Notes: a model not told the origin generated them from the letters alone. 64,000 bases of DNA from Lagopus muta (GCF_023343835.1 NC_064444.1:17831219-17895218); one strand, 5' to 3'; counted from the stretch's first letter, positions 1 through 12,600 are shown. Made by a program: numbers and translations.

Positions 1-470
1 CCTCTCCCACCTCAGCGTTCCTCAGCCCCCACCTTTCCCATTTCGATGTTTCCCATGCCCCCCCCCCCCCCCCCCGCCGTCCCTCACCTCTCCGCCTCAC
101 GGGCCCTCAGGGCGGTACTCCCGCCCGTCTCAGCTCTCTTCATGCCCATCAAGCCACGCTCGCCCTCCTATTGGCTCCCGCAGCTTCAACCGCCCTCCTA
201 TTGGCCGTTGGGTCGCGCGCGGCCCGCCCACCCACGCCCTACTCTGAGCGCGGCCATCGGTTGTGGCGAGCGAGGCTTCGCGGCTTCGTCCTCACCGGCC
301 GCAGCGGGAGGGACGCGGCGCCATATTGCCGCCCACAGACACCCACACGCGGCTATGGGACCCTCCGTCGTGGACCGTGGGCCCGGTGCCGCGGCGAGGT
401 TTGCTAGAAAGCCAGGCGGCTTCCCGCGGTGGGTGCTGAAAGCTTGAGGAGGGATTTCTGCCCAACTCCT
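1..470. promoter_or_regulatory. CpG island with paired CCAAT boxes inside PLEKHG4
   Basis: A CpG-dense block holds two ATTGG motifs at 170-174 and 200-204, each in the context cgccctcctattgg and 30 bp apart. They read as CCAAT on the minus strand, predicting minus-strand initiation near 100-140. A consensus-like donor (GAG|GTGAGG) for that strand sits at 88/87. A C18 run occupies 58-75. The island lies downstream of PLEKHG4 exon 2, so it may be an alternative promoter for a shorter isoform or the promoter of a nested gene. No convincing coding exon was found in it. Confidence 0.55.
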
Positions 471-3400
471 GCTAAGGAGGAAAGCCGTGAGGCGCCTCAG
501 CATCATGGCACACACGGAACGCCGTGCAAATCCTCACAGCTTGTGGGGCTCAGCTTCATCTCTGCCATATCTGAGCAGTTCCACTCGTGTAATTTTCCCC
601 CCCTTGGCCGTGAGGAAATGTATTGAAAACCCGGCTGCGTACAGCCTCCATGGCCAAAGCCAAAGCAGCCAGGGCAAACCCTACTTATAGGGTGGCGGTT
701 TCTTTTGGAGCCAAGTTTGCAATGGAGGCATTTGACTCATCGTTTCTAACATTTAAGCCTCCCAACAGTAAAGCCCATTAATCTCGGTCTCGCTCTGGCA
801 GTAATGTGACTCCTTGAGGCTACGGAGCCTTGTGATGGTTCCAGCAACCACCGAAGGGAGCCAGGGCTGCCGGGAGACACAGCGGGGGGCAACGCTTCAC
901 CCCAACCCAACAGCTTCACCCCCATGGCTGGAGAGCCCCTCAACTCAGCCATCGTTGGCTGGATGTGGCTCTAGGCAGGCTGGTCTGGTGCTTGGCGACC
1001 CTGCACATAGCAAAGGGGTTGAAATTAGATGGTCATTGTGGTCCCTTTCAACCCAGGCCATTCTGTCATTCTATGATCACCTCGCAAAGGCCATGCAAAC
1101 CCTCCCCGCCAAGCCCCAAAGCCTTCCACTCAGTATTCCAGTTCTGGAAGGTGAGGGCACTGCTCCACATCTGATCTCAGCAAGGTCTGTTTTCAGTAAC
1201 AATCCCTCAACTGTTTCCTACTTGTCCGCCTTGCCCTCCCACCTAGGCTGCTGCAGACGAGCGCACGCTTTCTGCCAGGCACTTTACATCCTCCAGCAGA
1301 AAGAAGGTTCACCAGCAAAGCCCCAACAGGTCGCGGAGAGCATGATGTACTTACACAGGCATCCTGCTGAATGCACTGCAGGATGTGCTTGGCTGGAATC
1401 AGGAAGTCTATGAGGTAGCGCAGTCCATCCCCACGGTACGTCTTCTCCACCACATCAAAAACTTGGCACAGCACGGTGGCGGCCGTAGCCTCGAACGGAG
1501 GGTAGAGAGCTGATAACGTGCTCTGAATGCAGCCGTCCAGCGACTCCGAGTCCTGCCAAGAGAGAAAGCGTGAGCGGTGCGGCAGCGCGGGACGCCTGGC
1601 CGGCTCTGTGCCGGGAGCGCAGCCACCTCCCAGTGCAGGAGGGGAGAGGATCAAAGCAGCAAACTGCCGTCCTTCCTCCTTTCTTTTGGCACCGGTGACT
1701 TCAGGTGGAATTAAAAACAAAACAAAATTAAAATTAAAAAAAAAAACACCTCTCTCAAAAGGCGAGCGAAGCGCTCACAGAGCACTGCGCACAGCGGCGA
1801 GATTCCCCAGCTTTTGCTTACGCAGCAAGTCCGTCTTGCTGAGCTGGGTGGGGCTGCTATTAAACCATTACCGCAGCACGTGAGTGCGTGCGAGCGAGCG
1901 AGAGTGTCATGGGGTGGATGGAGCACTGCCCTGCCGCCTGGGCACCACTGCCCGGATCCCCTGTGGGCCGAGGGGAGACGTGGGGGAACGCTTGTGCCGA
2001 TGCTCCTCAGCACGCTGCAACCCACAGCGCTGCCGGGGCTGGTTGGTCGCAGGGGAAGCCGCTCACTGGTGCAATTCTTCATTGTTCTCACGGCAGGCTC
2101 TTTCTGGGAGCCGGGAGTTTTCTGCGGTGAGAGAAGCCTCGCGCAGGATCACAGCCTGCACCAACAGGACTGCCCCTGGTGCTCCAGCACGCGCCTCAGT
2201 GCCCGTTTCCTGCTCAGGTGACGGCTCGCAACTTCCCCTGCTGCTGCTGCTCGGAGCCAGCCACGGCCTGCCCGCATCGTCAGAACCCATTCCAGCGCTG
2301 GAGGCCAAATTCTGATCTGCTGCATGGGTGCAAGTTGCGAGAGCTTGCCAAAAAATAAAACAAAATAAAGCAATCTGCAGACATCTGCAGAGAGGATCGG
2401 GAGCCTTCCCTGCCTTTTTGTTTTACAGGAGACCCCTCTGGCTAACCCAAATCCAGTGGGATTGAGCTCTGTGACAGAACCAAATGAAAGTTTACTCAGG
2501 TGTCTGGCCAGATCCTCCTCTGATATAAATCCACCTCCTTTCACTAGAGGCAGCGAAAGCATTTGAGCCTCTGGCCCAGAAGCCTCCAGCCTCCCGCAGA
2601 ACAGGAACAGCTGCATGGACATGCCTGAAAACACACCTCGGTTCCACAGCACGAACCTGGAGAGAAAGTTAAACAAAGCTCACGTTGCCAGCCAGGACCA
2701 GCAGGAGGAGGGATCGGGAGGAAGGAAAGCGTTCACTTCTTCCATTGAAGGAAAGGGTCCTTTGCTCCAGACATCAACTTGAGGAAATGCCTCAGCAACA
2801 CAGCAAGCCTAAAGTGACTTGCAGCCATAATGCTCCTCACACAAACCCTCCATCCTTTGCAGCTGCCCAGCTCGACCATCCTTCCATTCCTCATTTTTGA
2901 AAGCATGTAGGCACAATGTATTGCTCAGCGGTACAAGCCTTCCTGTAGGAAAGCACGCAGGATTGCACAGGAGAGATGGGCACATCCAGGCAGTGCCTGC
3001 ACAATCCCTCCCTGCATCAGTGCGGGTGACAGCAAGCCACGATCTGCCCATGGCACTGCTTCAGCTTTTCTGATGCTGTTTCTCCTGATGTCAGCAACAA
3101 GCAAGGCTGAGTGGCAGCAAGTAAGCAGCTAACGTGTTTGCAACCAGCTGCCTCCTGCCATAGCCCTCAAGGTCAGTGTAACAAGCTAAACAGAGGTTTA
3201 GGAACTATTTTTCATATTCTTAACCCAAGGACTCAAAAAGCAGGAGCAATTTTGCACACTGACAAATGCTGGATGCATTTAGGTCTAAACCTAAATGGGA
3301 GGGGACAGTTGCTTTAAACAAGCTTCTATCCACCCAGAATGTAAAAGCAGTATCAACCCCCAGCTCTGATTCTATTAACTAAAATGAAAAGCCTTTTCCA

Positions 3401-6400
3401 GCTGGACCTGACATAACAAACAGAACTGTGCTTTTGAGTCCAAACACAGCCAGCTGAAGGCAAGTGCAGCTCTGGTAAGGCTGTGCCACCAGCTTCAGGG
3501 CTGCCCCGTGCCTCCAGGGGAACAAGAGGCCTTCACCTGCTGCACTTCCCCCTAGCACCAAAGAGCCCAGCTGTGGGTTCCCATTGGTATTACAGCTGGC
3601 AGCATCTGGAAATGATTTCAACCTGATCCTCTCCAGCCCCCAGATTCAAAACCTCAGCCCATGGCAGCTGTGGGGTTCTGTTCTGCCCTCTGCCCCCGTA
3701 CCTCTTGCACAGTTCTTGCAGATATTAATCCCCCTTCCCCAGTGAATTTGGTTTACTGTTGCAAATAAAACAAAGAAGTAAAAATATTTGCACATGAGCG
3801 GGTGCATTGCTCTCAGGTTCTCACACCATTCCTGCTGCCTGAGTAAAGGCTTCGCAAGATAATTATTAACACTGGCACCGAATCAAAAAGCCTTTATATG
3901 GTTAAAATAAACCAAGCCGTATATTATTCTACCTTTAGTAAAATACAGGATAACCATAGCCTGTAGCCATTGTGAAGCTCAGTGCTAACAGACGCTTCCC
4001 CTCTCTCTGGTTCACTGTACCATAAAGCCGTGATACCTGTTCAGGCTTGAAGGACAGAGAGCTGCTTTCAAGCCCCACCTTTGGATCATTTCATTAGGTT
4101 CTCTGCTAACTCCACTGGAAAAGCCCCAAACGTGGTTGCAAACTCACCCATCCCATGGGGATCCACCTGATGGCAGAGCCTCTTCAGAACACAGAGAGCG
4201 CAGTGTGGCAGAGCGTGGAGCAGGCTGGACTCTGAGCTTGGGAAACCAATTCACAGTCCTGGAGATGGGATGGGGCTGCTTATTTGTCCTGTTAACTTCT
4301 CCAGAGGGAGAAGGAATCGCCTTGGCAAGGGCAGTGGCCCTGAAGGAGCCGTGGTTTGGAAGCACAGGGAGCTCAAACAGAACGCCAAGAGAAAGGCACA
4401 GCACCCTGCACTCCAGATGCCAATCAGAAGCTCGCAGCCCATCCTACCCACAAGCCACATTCCCTGTGCCACGAAGGGTACTCAAGCCCCACCAAGAGGC
4501 TCAAGGAGTGAGGATAAGGGATCAGTGTCCCAGGAGAAGGAGAGCAAGCCAAACCCAGTAAGGATCCAAGGGAAGGATGCTTGCACACACCTGCATGCAC
4601 AGCAACCCCAGAGAGCTGGCAAAGCCCCACACAGGGCCGTCCTGGAGAAAGCAGCCCCCTCTGCGCACTGCAGATCTCAGGCCGGCCGGTCTCCAGCAGC
4701 ATTGCCACATCCTGCTAATGGGAAAGGCCTGAACACAAGCTTCTTTCCAGCCGCTCGGCACAGACGCAAACAGGATTGCTTTCCAACCAAGCCAGAGAGC
4801 ATCTCCCTGAGCAAAATAAAAAACCAAGGCTTGGGACTCAAATGTTTCTTTGTAAATAGCACAGGAGGCCCATGAACTCCTGCACGCTGCCGCCACACCT
4901 CCCAAAAGAGAACCAGGCTTTAAAAATAACTGCTCCATAAATCAAAGCTCTAAATAAAGCCCAGGTTAAGGTCACGTCCGGCCACGGCAGCTTTCACCAC
5001 ACCGCAGCTGGGAGCTGGTTGATGTTACAGCTCTGCTCCAGGGACCCATCTACCTCTTCTTGTGCAAGCAGCTGCTGCAGCATGTGAGGAGCCTGCCAGG
5101 AGGCATCTGGAGCAAGCAGGAGCTCCTCAGCCCTTTCTGGATGCCTTAGTGGCCAGGAAGAGGGCTCTAGCTACTGGGAGCTCCTGCCATCCTGCAATTC
5201 AAGTTGGACAGCAGGAAAGATCTCCTCTCTGGAAGAGCAGTGATGCAGTGGCACAGCTGCCCAGGGAGGTGGGGGAGTCACCGTCCCTGGAGATGTCCCA
5301 GAGCCGTGGGAATATGGCACTGAGGGACGTGGGCAGTGGGCACGGTGGGGTGGGGTTGGGTTTGGGGATCTGAGAGCTCTTTTCCAACCTTAATGACTCT
5401 ATGATTTCCTTCTGACTCAAGTTCTTTCTCTTTGGGACCTACTGCTCACCAGTCAGGGCTGAGTGCAGAAGATCTCCTTTCAGTTTTGGAAAAGAAGTCA
5501 GCCTGCCAGGGATAAGAGAGATGAATGCCAAGGGTACACATCAGGAAGGTGCCTAGGATGGAAGCTCAGGTGGCGCAGGACAGTGCGGCATCCCTTCCCT
5601 GCACAGACCTGCACTGCTCTAGCCACCCGGAGCCACCATTCCCTATAATTCACTTGACCACCTTGGATGGAAGCCAGCATTGTGCTCAAGAACACTCGCC
5701 TACAAAAAGTCCTGAACAAAGACAACACGAAGAAGAGGCACAAATCTTCCCTGCTGACAGCCCAGATGCTGTCTGAAGGCTCCTAAAAGTTCTCGGCAAG
5801 CCCAGGACTTATGGCAGACAGCACTCCTTTCTGACAGGCCGGACCGGCCCATGCCACATGCTGAGGCATACATCTGGCAGCAGGAACTGAGGATCTGCAG
5901 CTTTGGCAGGGTGAGCATCCAGCCTCCAAACGTCGCCTGCATGTGGCCCCCGGCCAGGTTTGGGGACTGGGGGAAGGGAGCCCCAGGCAGGCTGTGCAGG
6001 GCCGGGTCACTCTGCCAATACAGGCTGCCGTGCTGCGCCGCTTGGCTGGGGCTGCTGGGCTCTCAGTTGACGTGAGAAACCTCATTTCCAGTAAAAACAG
6101 ATCTCTGGGCTTTCCACGAACCCTTTCCACTTTCTGACAGCAAGCTTAAAGCCAGGCTGCTTTTCCTTTGGGGGGAAAAAAGAAAAGAAAAGAGATATTT
6201 CTGTGTTCAAAAAGGTCTCCAGCTAAAAGCAAGGCTTGTTTTTCTGACAAAATCTGAGATTTCCCACTCCCTTTCTGCAGGGAGGAGAACCCTCCCATCC
6301 CCATTTCCTGAGCAGCTCTAATCGCAGCGGCAATGAGTTCAAGAGAGGAAAATCTTCCCAGCACAAGTGCCAGCTCCCCCGGCTGGGAGGCTCGGGGGGG

Positions 6401-9400
6401 AGGCTGGGAGCAGAGCGCTGGCTGCAGCACCCCGCCTGCTTTGGGGTGGTTGGGCCTAAAGAGCCCTGCTTACTGAGAGATGAGGCTGGAATTCACACCG
6501 CTGTCCTGCGAGATACCCGCCAATGGCTCTACCTGCTCTGCGGCTGAGCTCTGAGGGTTTGTCAGGGAGAAGCAGCCCAGCAGCGAGCCGTGCTCCAGCA
6601 CAAGGCTCTGACAAGCCGGCTTCGTGCACAGGCTGTGCCTCCACCGGCCCCTCCGGCCTCGCAGGGAGTGGTGCTCTGGGAATCATTTCCAGATGCCTCC
6701 CTGCTCCCCAGCCCTTCCCTGGGCCGGCGCGGCCGCCAAAGCAGCTCCTACTGGGCAGCCGCGCAGGATTAGCATTCCAGGCGCTGCAGGAAAACAAGCG
6801 CTTGGAAGCGATTAACTCATGATCTCTTGTTTAATTAAACAAAGGGGGAAAAAATGATGTATTTGCTTTTCGGCTCGGAGGTCCCGCTTCTGCGCATGCG
6901 GGAGGCTGGGAGCGAAAGGCAGGGCAGCCCCGCAGCCTGCGTTGGTTTGCACTCAGTGGGGACGTCCTGAGCAGCTTTGGGAGCAGCGCAAGCCTCCCAG
7001 ACACAGCACTCAGCACATCCTCCTCAGAGAATTCCCTCTTCTCCAGCCTTTCCTTTAGGTTTCCCCAGTACCACACAACACTGCCCGCAGCCCCCATCTG
7101 TCCACGCAACACCCAGCACATCACAAGAGCTGCTGACAACTGCACAGCAGGTGAGGGTGGCCAAACACAGACCCACAGCCCGAGCGAGACCTCTGCCAGC
7201 CTACTGGAGATAAGCTCCTCCTCACAGGCTGCCCCCTATTAGCTACAGCTCAGGGGGTCAGACAGGTGTTTAAAGAGCATCTGAGAAAGCAGAGCCCTGT
7301 GCTGCAGCAGACGTGCCCAGCTGACACAGGGGCCTGCATGCGGGTGAGAAGAGCTGTGCGAGCACCAACACCATACAGCTGGGAACCAGCTTACCTTGCT
7401 TTAGTTCAATCAAGGGATTAGGTCCCTAATCTGAAATAACTGTCTAAGCACCGATTTATTTTTTTTTAAACATCATTGGCATAGCTCTAACCGTGCAATT
7501 AATTACTGGAGCTGTAATCAGCGTGACACAAAGCCCTGGGCACTTTGGTAACACCCTTCCCAGCAATGGACTGATGCTGGCTGCGCCTGCATTTGCCTGT
7601 CACCTCCTTGAGGCCCCAGGACAGAGCTGCACAAGCTCCCCAGGCTCGCTGAGCAGCCAGCACCACGTGCTTGTGCTCCAGCCAGGGCTCACAGCATTCA
7701 GAGTGCCACCCGAGCCAGGAACTTCCACTTCTACACAGCCCAAACACTGGCACCTTACAACGTAAGAAAGTGCCTGTTCTTTCCAGTCTCTTCCAGTAGA
7801 TGACTTTAAGAAAAATAAATCACCCTGTTCACTACCACGTTCAGCTGCCTTCATCATCCTTCAGCCAGGAGCATCAGACCCTAACCCACATATCATGCTC
7901 AGACACCCATCTGCGAGCACCTCCCAGCAGATGGGCAGCCTCCTGCGCTCCAGGAGAAAATGATAATCCTACAGAGGACAGCTGACAAGTACCAGGAATG
8001 ATCTTCACAGGGTCACCATTTAGGTTATTGCTTCAGCACCAGCTGTAAGGCTGCAGCCAGATCCCTTTATCAAGGTGCCCGAGCTGCTGGGACAGGATCC
8101 CAAGGGCAGATTTTTCAACCTGCATAAGTGAGGGTTGGATGTCTGAGTGCCTCTAAGAAAAGAACACGAGTTAAATGAGTTCCCAGACTTAATGCAGGAG
8201 CCAGATAACACTCCATGGTCTCAGCATCCCGGAACAGATGAGCCACGGCTCCTTTTGGTCTCAAACACCCCATCTCACCACATTCTTGTGAAATACAAGT
8301 CCTCCTACATCAAGGAGGGGGGGGAAAAAAAAAAGCATTCTGAAGCCAGAGCAGCAATTCCAGCAGGGTTGGCTGTTCATAGGAGAAAACTGAGTGTGCA
8401 GGGGCTCTTCCTTGGAGGAGCAAATCCCTGCATGCCTTTGACTTGAGCAGTGGCAGATCAGGTGCCGGCGTGCACCTTACCTCCAAGGACGGACAGAAGG
8501 TCAGGGCAGGCAGCCCAGGGACACCACAGACCCTGCCTGGATAAACATACCTGCTCCAGCGAGCTACATTTGCTCCAAGGCTCTCAGAGCTGGCTGGGAA
8601 ATAGAGGCAATGCATGTTGTGCACTGAAGCTCTCCCGCCCCTGAGCAGCCAAGCCTGGGGCTTAGAGCTGGACGGAAACATTTCCCCTGTATTCAGATAA
8701 AGCCCTGAACGAGTGCCTCCTGGAGAGCTAAGTACATCAGTCATAAATGCAGCGCATTGCTTTTACTAAATGCCCGAGTCAGATAGGGGTAAACACAGGG
8801 CTTTTAAAGCTACTCCCTTTATGGCTCTTTTTTAAATAGAAAAGTCTCACGTGTCCCATTATTTCCATACATATCAAAGAAGGGTGGAGATTTAACTAGC
8901 GATTTCTAAAAGACATCTTTGTGCACAGAAGGGATGTGTGCCAAAACGTGGGTGGTTATAAGCCCAAACACAAAGGGGAATACATCCACAGGCATTTTTC
9001 CCCTTGATCCATTAAGGGTCTGCATACCAGCCTGCCGAGCGGATGAGAAGGACCTTGTTCAAAAGGTAAATGTATTCTGAAAGATGACAACGGGCAGCAA
9101 AGAACCCACATCCTTTCACCATATCTGAGGCTCAGGCTTCTCCAGCTTCTCCTTCCCATGCCAGGCAAGCCACCGCCTGGCCACAGCATCTCGTCCTACC
9201 AAGGCTGACCACAAGGCCCAATGGAGGTCGCTTTCCATCACATCCCCCCACACCCTAGAGGAGCCCGTCTGTCCTCAGCTGGTCCCATTCCTCTCCACCT
9301 GAGCCCTTTGGTTCCACCCAACCAATGGCTGTGGCCTGGGCCAGGGCATCACCCTGGGCATCCCAGACTGACAGCAAGACGTTCAATCTAAGCAGACAGG

Positions 9401-11837
9401 AGGATTTTCAGGATTTTTCCGTGCTACTTTGACTTGATATTTCAGCTTGGCATCCAGCGGTGCAAGAAAACAGGATGTGCATGAAACCCAGCAGGAGCGC
9501 TTAGCCCAGGAAATGCCCAATCTTTTGTTCTTTTTGTGTTTTACTGAAAGACCAAACCAGCCAACGGGGACATGGGCAATTCATTCGTGACCCAGAGCTG
9601 CTAGGCAGGTGTCACGCATGGTGCAGACGCACGGCCCCGAGCATCCCGCCATACAAGCAGGGCATCCCCTTTTATGTCACCACGTCTTCTGAGCACCAGG
9701 AGGAGGTCTGTTTTAGCAATGGCCTTTCCTTATAGAACCACGGCCGGTGTAGCAGCCACAAAGGCAGTGCTATTCACTCTGAGTGTGCCTCTCCCATGGC
9801 ATATTTGGAAAGCCAGCACCTCCAGAGCCTGCGACCACAAGGCAGCCCTGCCCTCCTGACAGCTTACAGACTGCCAGCGACAGCTCAAAGAGCAGCCAGG
9901 AGAGCTTTCCCTCCTCAGTGCCCACGTGGAGCCAGATTAACCTCCTCCCTGCAGCTGGACCTTGTTCCTACAGGACTGTGGCCACAGAGGCTGTTGGCTG
10001 CAGGCTGCCAATTCTCAGAAAAGAAGTGCTGACACTCAGGGCATGTTCCCCTGTGGAAACCTGCAGCATCTCACCAGAAACGCCTGATGCCTTGCATCCC
10101 CCTGTTAGAAGAGCAGGTTCTGTGATTGCTGGGTGCAGCAATCTGTGTGGGTGCAGCTGGTCTGGCACCTGCAGACTCATTATTTTCATTGCTGCAAGGA
10201 ATCTTTTGGCACTGCAGCAAGGGGAGCACGGTCACCTTCCCAGCACAGATGTCCACCCAGAGAGGACAGCTTTCAGACCACTTCCAATGCTCAGGATTAC
10301 GCCTCTGGGCTCTGTCTGCGTTCCAAAAAATCTCGCTCATTGCTTTGGCACAGAAATAAAGAAAGAAAATCCCAAACACTTAAAGTTCTTTGCGATTCCC
10401 AGACTCATTTCCTTCCCACTCCAGAAGACATAAGGGCAGGATGACACAAAGACCATCCTTTCTGATCCTCCTCTCTCCTCAGCACAGAGGTGCCAACTGA
10501 ACTCATCTGCAGGAAGACACCAGCATTTGCATAAGTTGGGCTATACCCAGCAACCACTGGAAAGCAGCAATCGTCCTATCAAGGCAGAGGAGCAGCCTCG
10601 TAAAGCACCCTGAGCAGCTTCCCAGGGATGAAGCCATCCTCAGCCTGGAGGGCAGGGCTTTGCCTTTAGCCAACCTCCTCAGGAGTGGAGTTTTGCACTT
10701 GCTTGGGTGGCAGCTGCTCCTCAGAAGAAGCAAAGCTGGGGCACTGTGGCTCAGCCATGGGCCCTGACCACCTCCTGTGCCCCAGCCAGCAGGCAGGGTA
10801 AAGCCCAGTCCCTCTCCCATGGCAGAGTGATCGTTACTGGAGAGCGTGAGCAGATCTCCAGCTGTGAAAGCCACGATGTGATGAGGTTTCACAGTTGTGA
10901 AAGCCAGTTCTGGGGGAAGCGGGCACCTCTGCCCAAAGGTATCTTGCCCGTTTGATGCTTTAGGCACCCATCAGCTACATAGGAGAGTGCATTTTGTATC
11001 ACACTGATACAAAGAGTCACCTGCCTCAGAGCTGGGCAGCCCCCAGCAGGAGCTGAGCCTCCAAGAGTCCCACAGGCCAACCCACATCCATTGAGATCCA
11101 GATCTTTCGCCTACAGGGTTTGGTTGGTTCACCAGTACACCAGAAGCTCAAGTCCAATGGAACAGCTTGTGGCTGCAGGAAAGGCCAGGAGAGCAGTGGT
11201 GTCTTTGGCAGAGGAGATGCAGGAAGCCAAGATGCAGGCCAAGGGAAGAGATGCAGGCCTGTCAGCTCAGCTGGCTGCAGAAACCAGGAGTTGGGCAACT
11301 CATCTTTTGATGCAAGCCCAGAAGCTGGACTGCAGTAGCCAAGCAGCAACTCAAGCAAACAAAGCACCAGGAGACAGTCTGGTCCCTGATCTCTGACCCT
11401 TATAGGTGTCTGGCATGGCCAGGCACAAGGCTGTCCCACAGGCACTCCCAGGTATAGATGAGGTGCTCTGCTGCCCGGCTGGTTTCTCAGCACATTCTCC
11501 AAGTGTGCAGTGCCAGCTCTGGGCAGGGGAAAAGGAGCCCTGCCCTTCCCCAGGCTCTGCAGAGGGGCAGTGCCCACAGCAGGACGCCAACTCCAGCCCC
11601 ACATCCAAGCGGTGTGCCTGCTCTGCTCCATCCCAGCCTGTTGCTGCAGGGCCCTGAGCAGCACGCCATGGGGAAATCGGTGCCAACAAGAGCTCCGAGT
11701 CCCCGCAGCCACCCCAGGGCTGGCACCCAAATAACGGGAAGCACGGGAGCACCGCTTCCCACCTCCGGCATCACCCCATCACAGCTCCATCCCGCACAGC
11801 CCTGCTCCAAAGCCCTCCGCAGCGATTTCCTTACCAT
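1..11837 (-). CDS. PLEKHG4: PLEKHG4-type Rho-GEF, 5' part only (gene continues past the left edge)
   Basis: Two coding exons of a minus-strand gene lie here. Exon 2 (1552-1355, 66 codons, phase 0 at both ends) resembles the N-terminal block shared by PLEKHG4, PLEKHG4B and KIAA1755 (core [13 protein letters not shown], then [15 protein letters not shown]). KIAA1755, as I recall it, begins MDPPSLD, and splicing the ATG at 11837-11835 to exon 2 gives MDSESLD, the same layout. PLEKHG4 is chosen because in human it follows SLC9A5 on the same strand, as here. The family carries SEC14/spectrin-like regions and a DH-PH module that loads GTP on Rho proteins; none of those later exons is in the window. 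The 5' UTR and promoter should lie above 11.84 kb. Exon 2 is near certain to be coding; the paralogue name rests partly on synteny. Confidence 0.7.
471..1354. other. PLEKHG4 intron 2 (right-hand part)
   Basis: No coding exon was recognised on either strand. The only identifiable element is a short plus-oriented CR1 tail at 955-1078. Confidence 0.5.
955..1078 (+). repeat. CR1 LINE 3'-end fragment
   Basis: The typical avian CR1 tail order is visible: a ggctggatgtggct motif, a ggttgaaattagatggtc motif, then ccctttcaaccca and an attctgtcattctatgat end. It is diverged and truncated at its 5' end. Confidence 0.8.
1355..1552 (-). CDS. PLEKHG4: PLEKHG4 coding exon 2
   Basis: The exon is bounded by a pyrimidine-rich acceptor (ctttctctcttggcag) and a strong donor (TGT|GTAAGT). 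It encodes 66 residues from DSESLDG to IQQDAC with no stop. The reading frame runs open past both splice sites, but the similarity to the PLEKHG4/KIAA1755 family stops exactly at them. The sequence is hydrophobic and helical in character ([29 protein letters not shown]). The following exon is not in the remaining 1354 bases, so intron 2 runs beyond the left edge. Confidence 0.85.
5234..5406 (+). repeat. CR1 LINE 3'-end fragment
   Basis: The sequence carries the standard CR1 segment beginning at gcagtggcacagctgcccag, passing ggagtcaccgtccctggag and ending in ttttccaaccttaatgact with a ctatgatt tail. Confidence 0.9.
6891..6900. promoter_or_regulatory. NRF1-like palindrome
   Basis: The string tgcgcatgcg matches the NRF1 core GCGCATGCG in a locally CpG-rich pocket within PLEKHG4 intron 1. 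No exon or other promoter element was recognised beside it. Confidence 0.3.
11835..11837 (-). CDS. PLEKHG4: PLEKHG4 coding exon 1: start codon only
   Basis: On the minus strand the sequence reads gggaacATG|GTAAGG, so the donor follows the initiator codon directly and leaves phase 0, which is what exon 2 needs. The spliced start M-DSESLDG parallels the remembered KIAA1755 start M-DPPSLD. Several ATGs lie upstream on the same strand, including a minimal ATGAGTTAG reading frame near 12.02 kb, so translation may be leaky. The alternative is a longer first coding exon elsewhere in the 10.3-kb intron. Confidence 0.55.
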
Positions 11838-11849
11838 GTTCCCGGCCTC

Positions 11850-12600
11850 CTTTTTCCCCCCCCTCACTTCCAAAAGTGGCTTTTTTTCTCTTTTTCCTCC
11901 ATGTGTGCGACGGGGCGTCTCCTCTCTCCCCTCCGACGTGAACCACTGAAGCACTTTGAGTCCTGGACTGTAATCCAAGCCCTCGCCGCCCCCAGCACAG
12001 CTCCAACTAATCTAACTCATGACACTACGGAGCAGGGGACCTCCAAGGTTTCTCTGACAGCCAACCCCGGTGCTCGGCGGTGGAGGGACATGGCGTGGGG
12101 TGCTGCCTCCCCCTGCCCCGCTGACCGATCCCTACGGCATCGCTGCTCCCCGCGCGTCCTTTGCCCGCTCGGCAGGGATGCTCCGTGCCACAGAGCTGCT
12201 ATCGCCTGGGAAGATCCGAAGAGCTGCTGGAGGAAAGCAGGTCCACCGCAGACATCCCACGGAGGTGGCCAGCTTCTCAGGGAGCTTTCCAGCGAAAGTT
12301 TTCTCCCCCGCACTCCTCTTGGCTTTGTAAGTTCAGGGAGGATTCTCCGCTCTGCAAGATGCCGAGGAAGCGCTGAGGGTTGGGCAAAACCACCGAGAAA
12401 TAAGCAGAGAGCACTGAGAAAAAGCTGTTTTCTCGAACTTCTGGGAAGGGAAACGAGAGAGGCAGTGACCGCTTCAGGCAGCGGCAACAAACTGCATTGG
12501 GATCAGGCGAGAAGCAGAGACCTCGCCCCCTCCCAAAGGAGGAAGTAATTTAACATGGCAAGTTTCTCCACCCCTCCATTAATTGTTTAAGATGGCCGGG
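11850..12600 (-). promoter_or_regulatory. PLEKHG4: Probable PLEKHG4 5' UTR and proximal promoter
   Basis: This block lies directly upstream, in minus-strand sense, of the ATG at 11837-11835. It is moderately CpG-rich, mainly at 12060-12340, and contains upstream ATGs, including a three-codon frame ATGAGTTAG. No clear TATA box was seen and the transcription start cannot be placed from sequence alone. Confidence 0.4.

Larger units (their letters stand above)
1553..11834 (-). other. PLEKHG4 intron 1
   Basis: About 10.3 kb lies between the start-codon exon and exon 2. I saw no convincing exon; long open frames here, such as 9783-10433 plus and 2149-2676 minus, have no recognisable family. Contents noted: a CR1 fragment (5234-5406), an A-rich stretch near 1725-1746, an NRF1-like palindrome at 6891-6900, and several AT-richer islands (about 3840-3960, 7430-7500, 8740-8890) that could be regulatory but show nothing decisive. 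Confidence 0.5.

Noticed and set aside
1193-1720. Treating the whole 175-codon frame around PLEKHG4 exon 2 as coding
   Set aside because: Similarity is confined to 1355-1552, and clear acceptor and donor sites mark exactly those ends.
9783-10433. Open frame of 216 codons in PLEKHG4 intron 1
   Set aside because: No family resemblance, no plausible splice sites bounding a conserved block, and composition like the surrounding non-coding DNA.
11026-11730. Open frame of 234 codons on the minus strand
   Set aside because: Trp/Gly/Ala/Leu-rich sequence typical of GC-rich random frames, with nothing recognisable. It lies just inside the inferred first intron.
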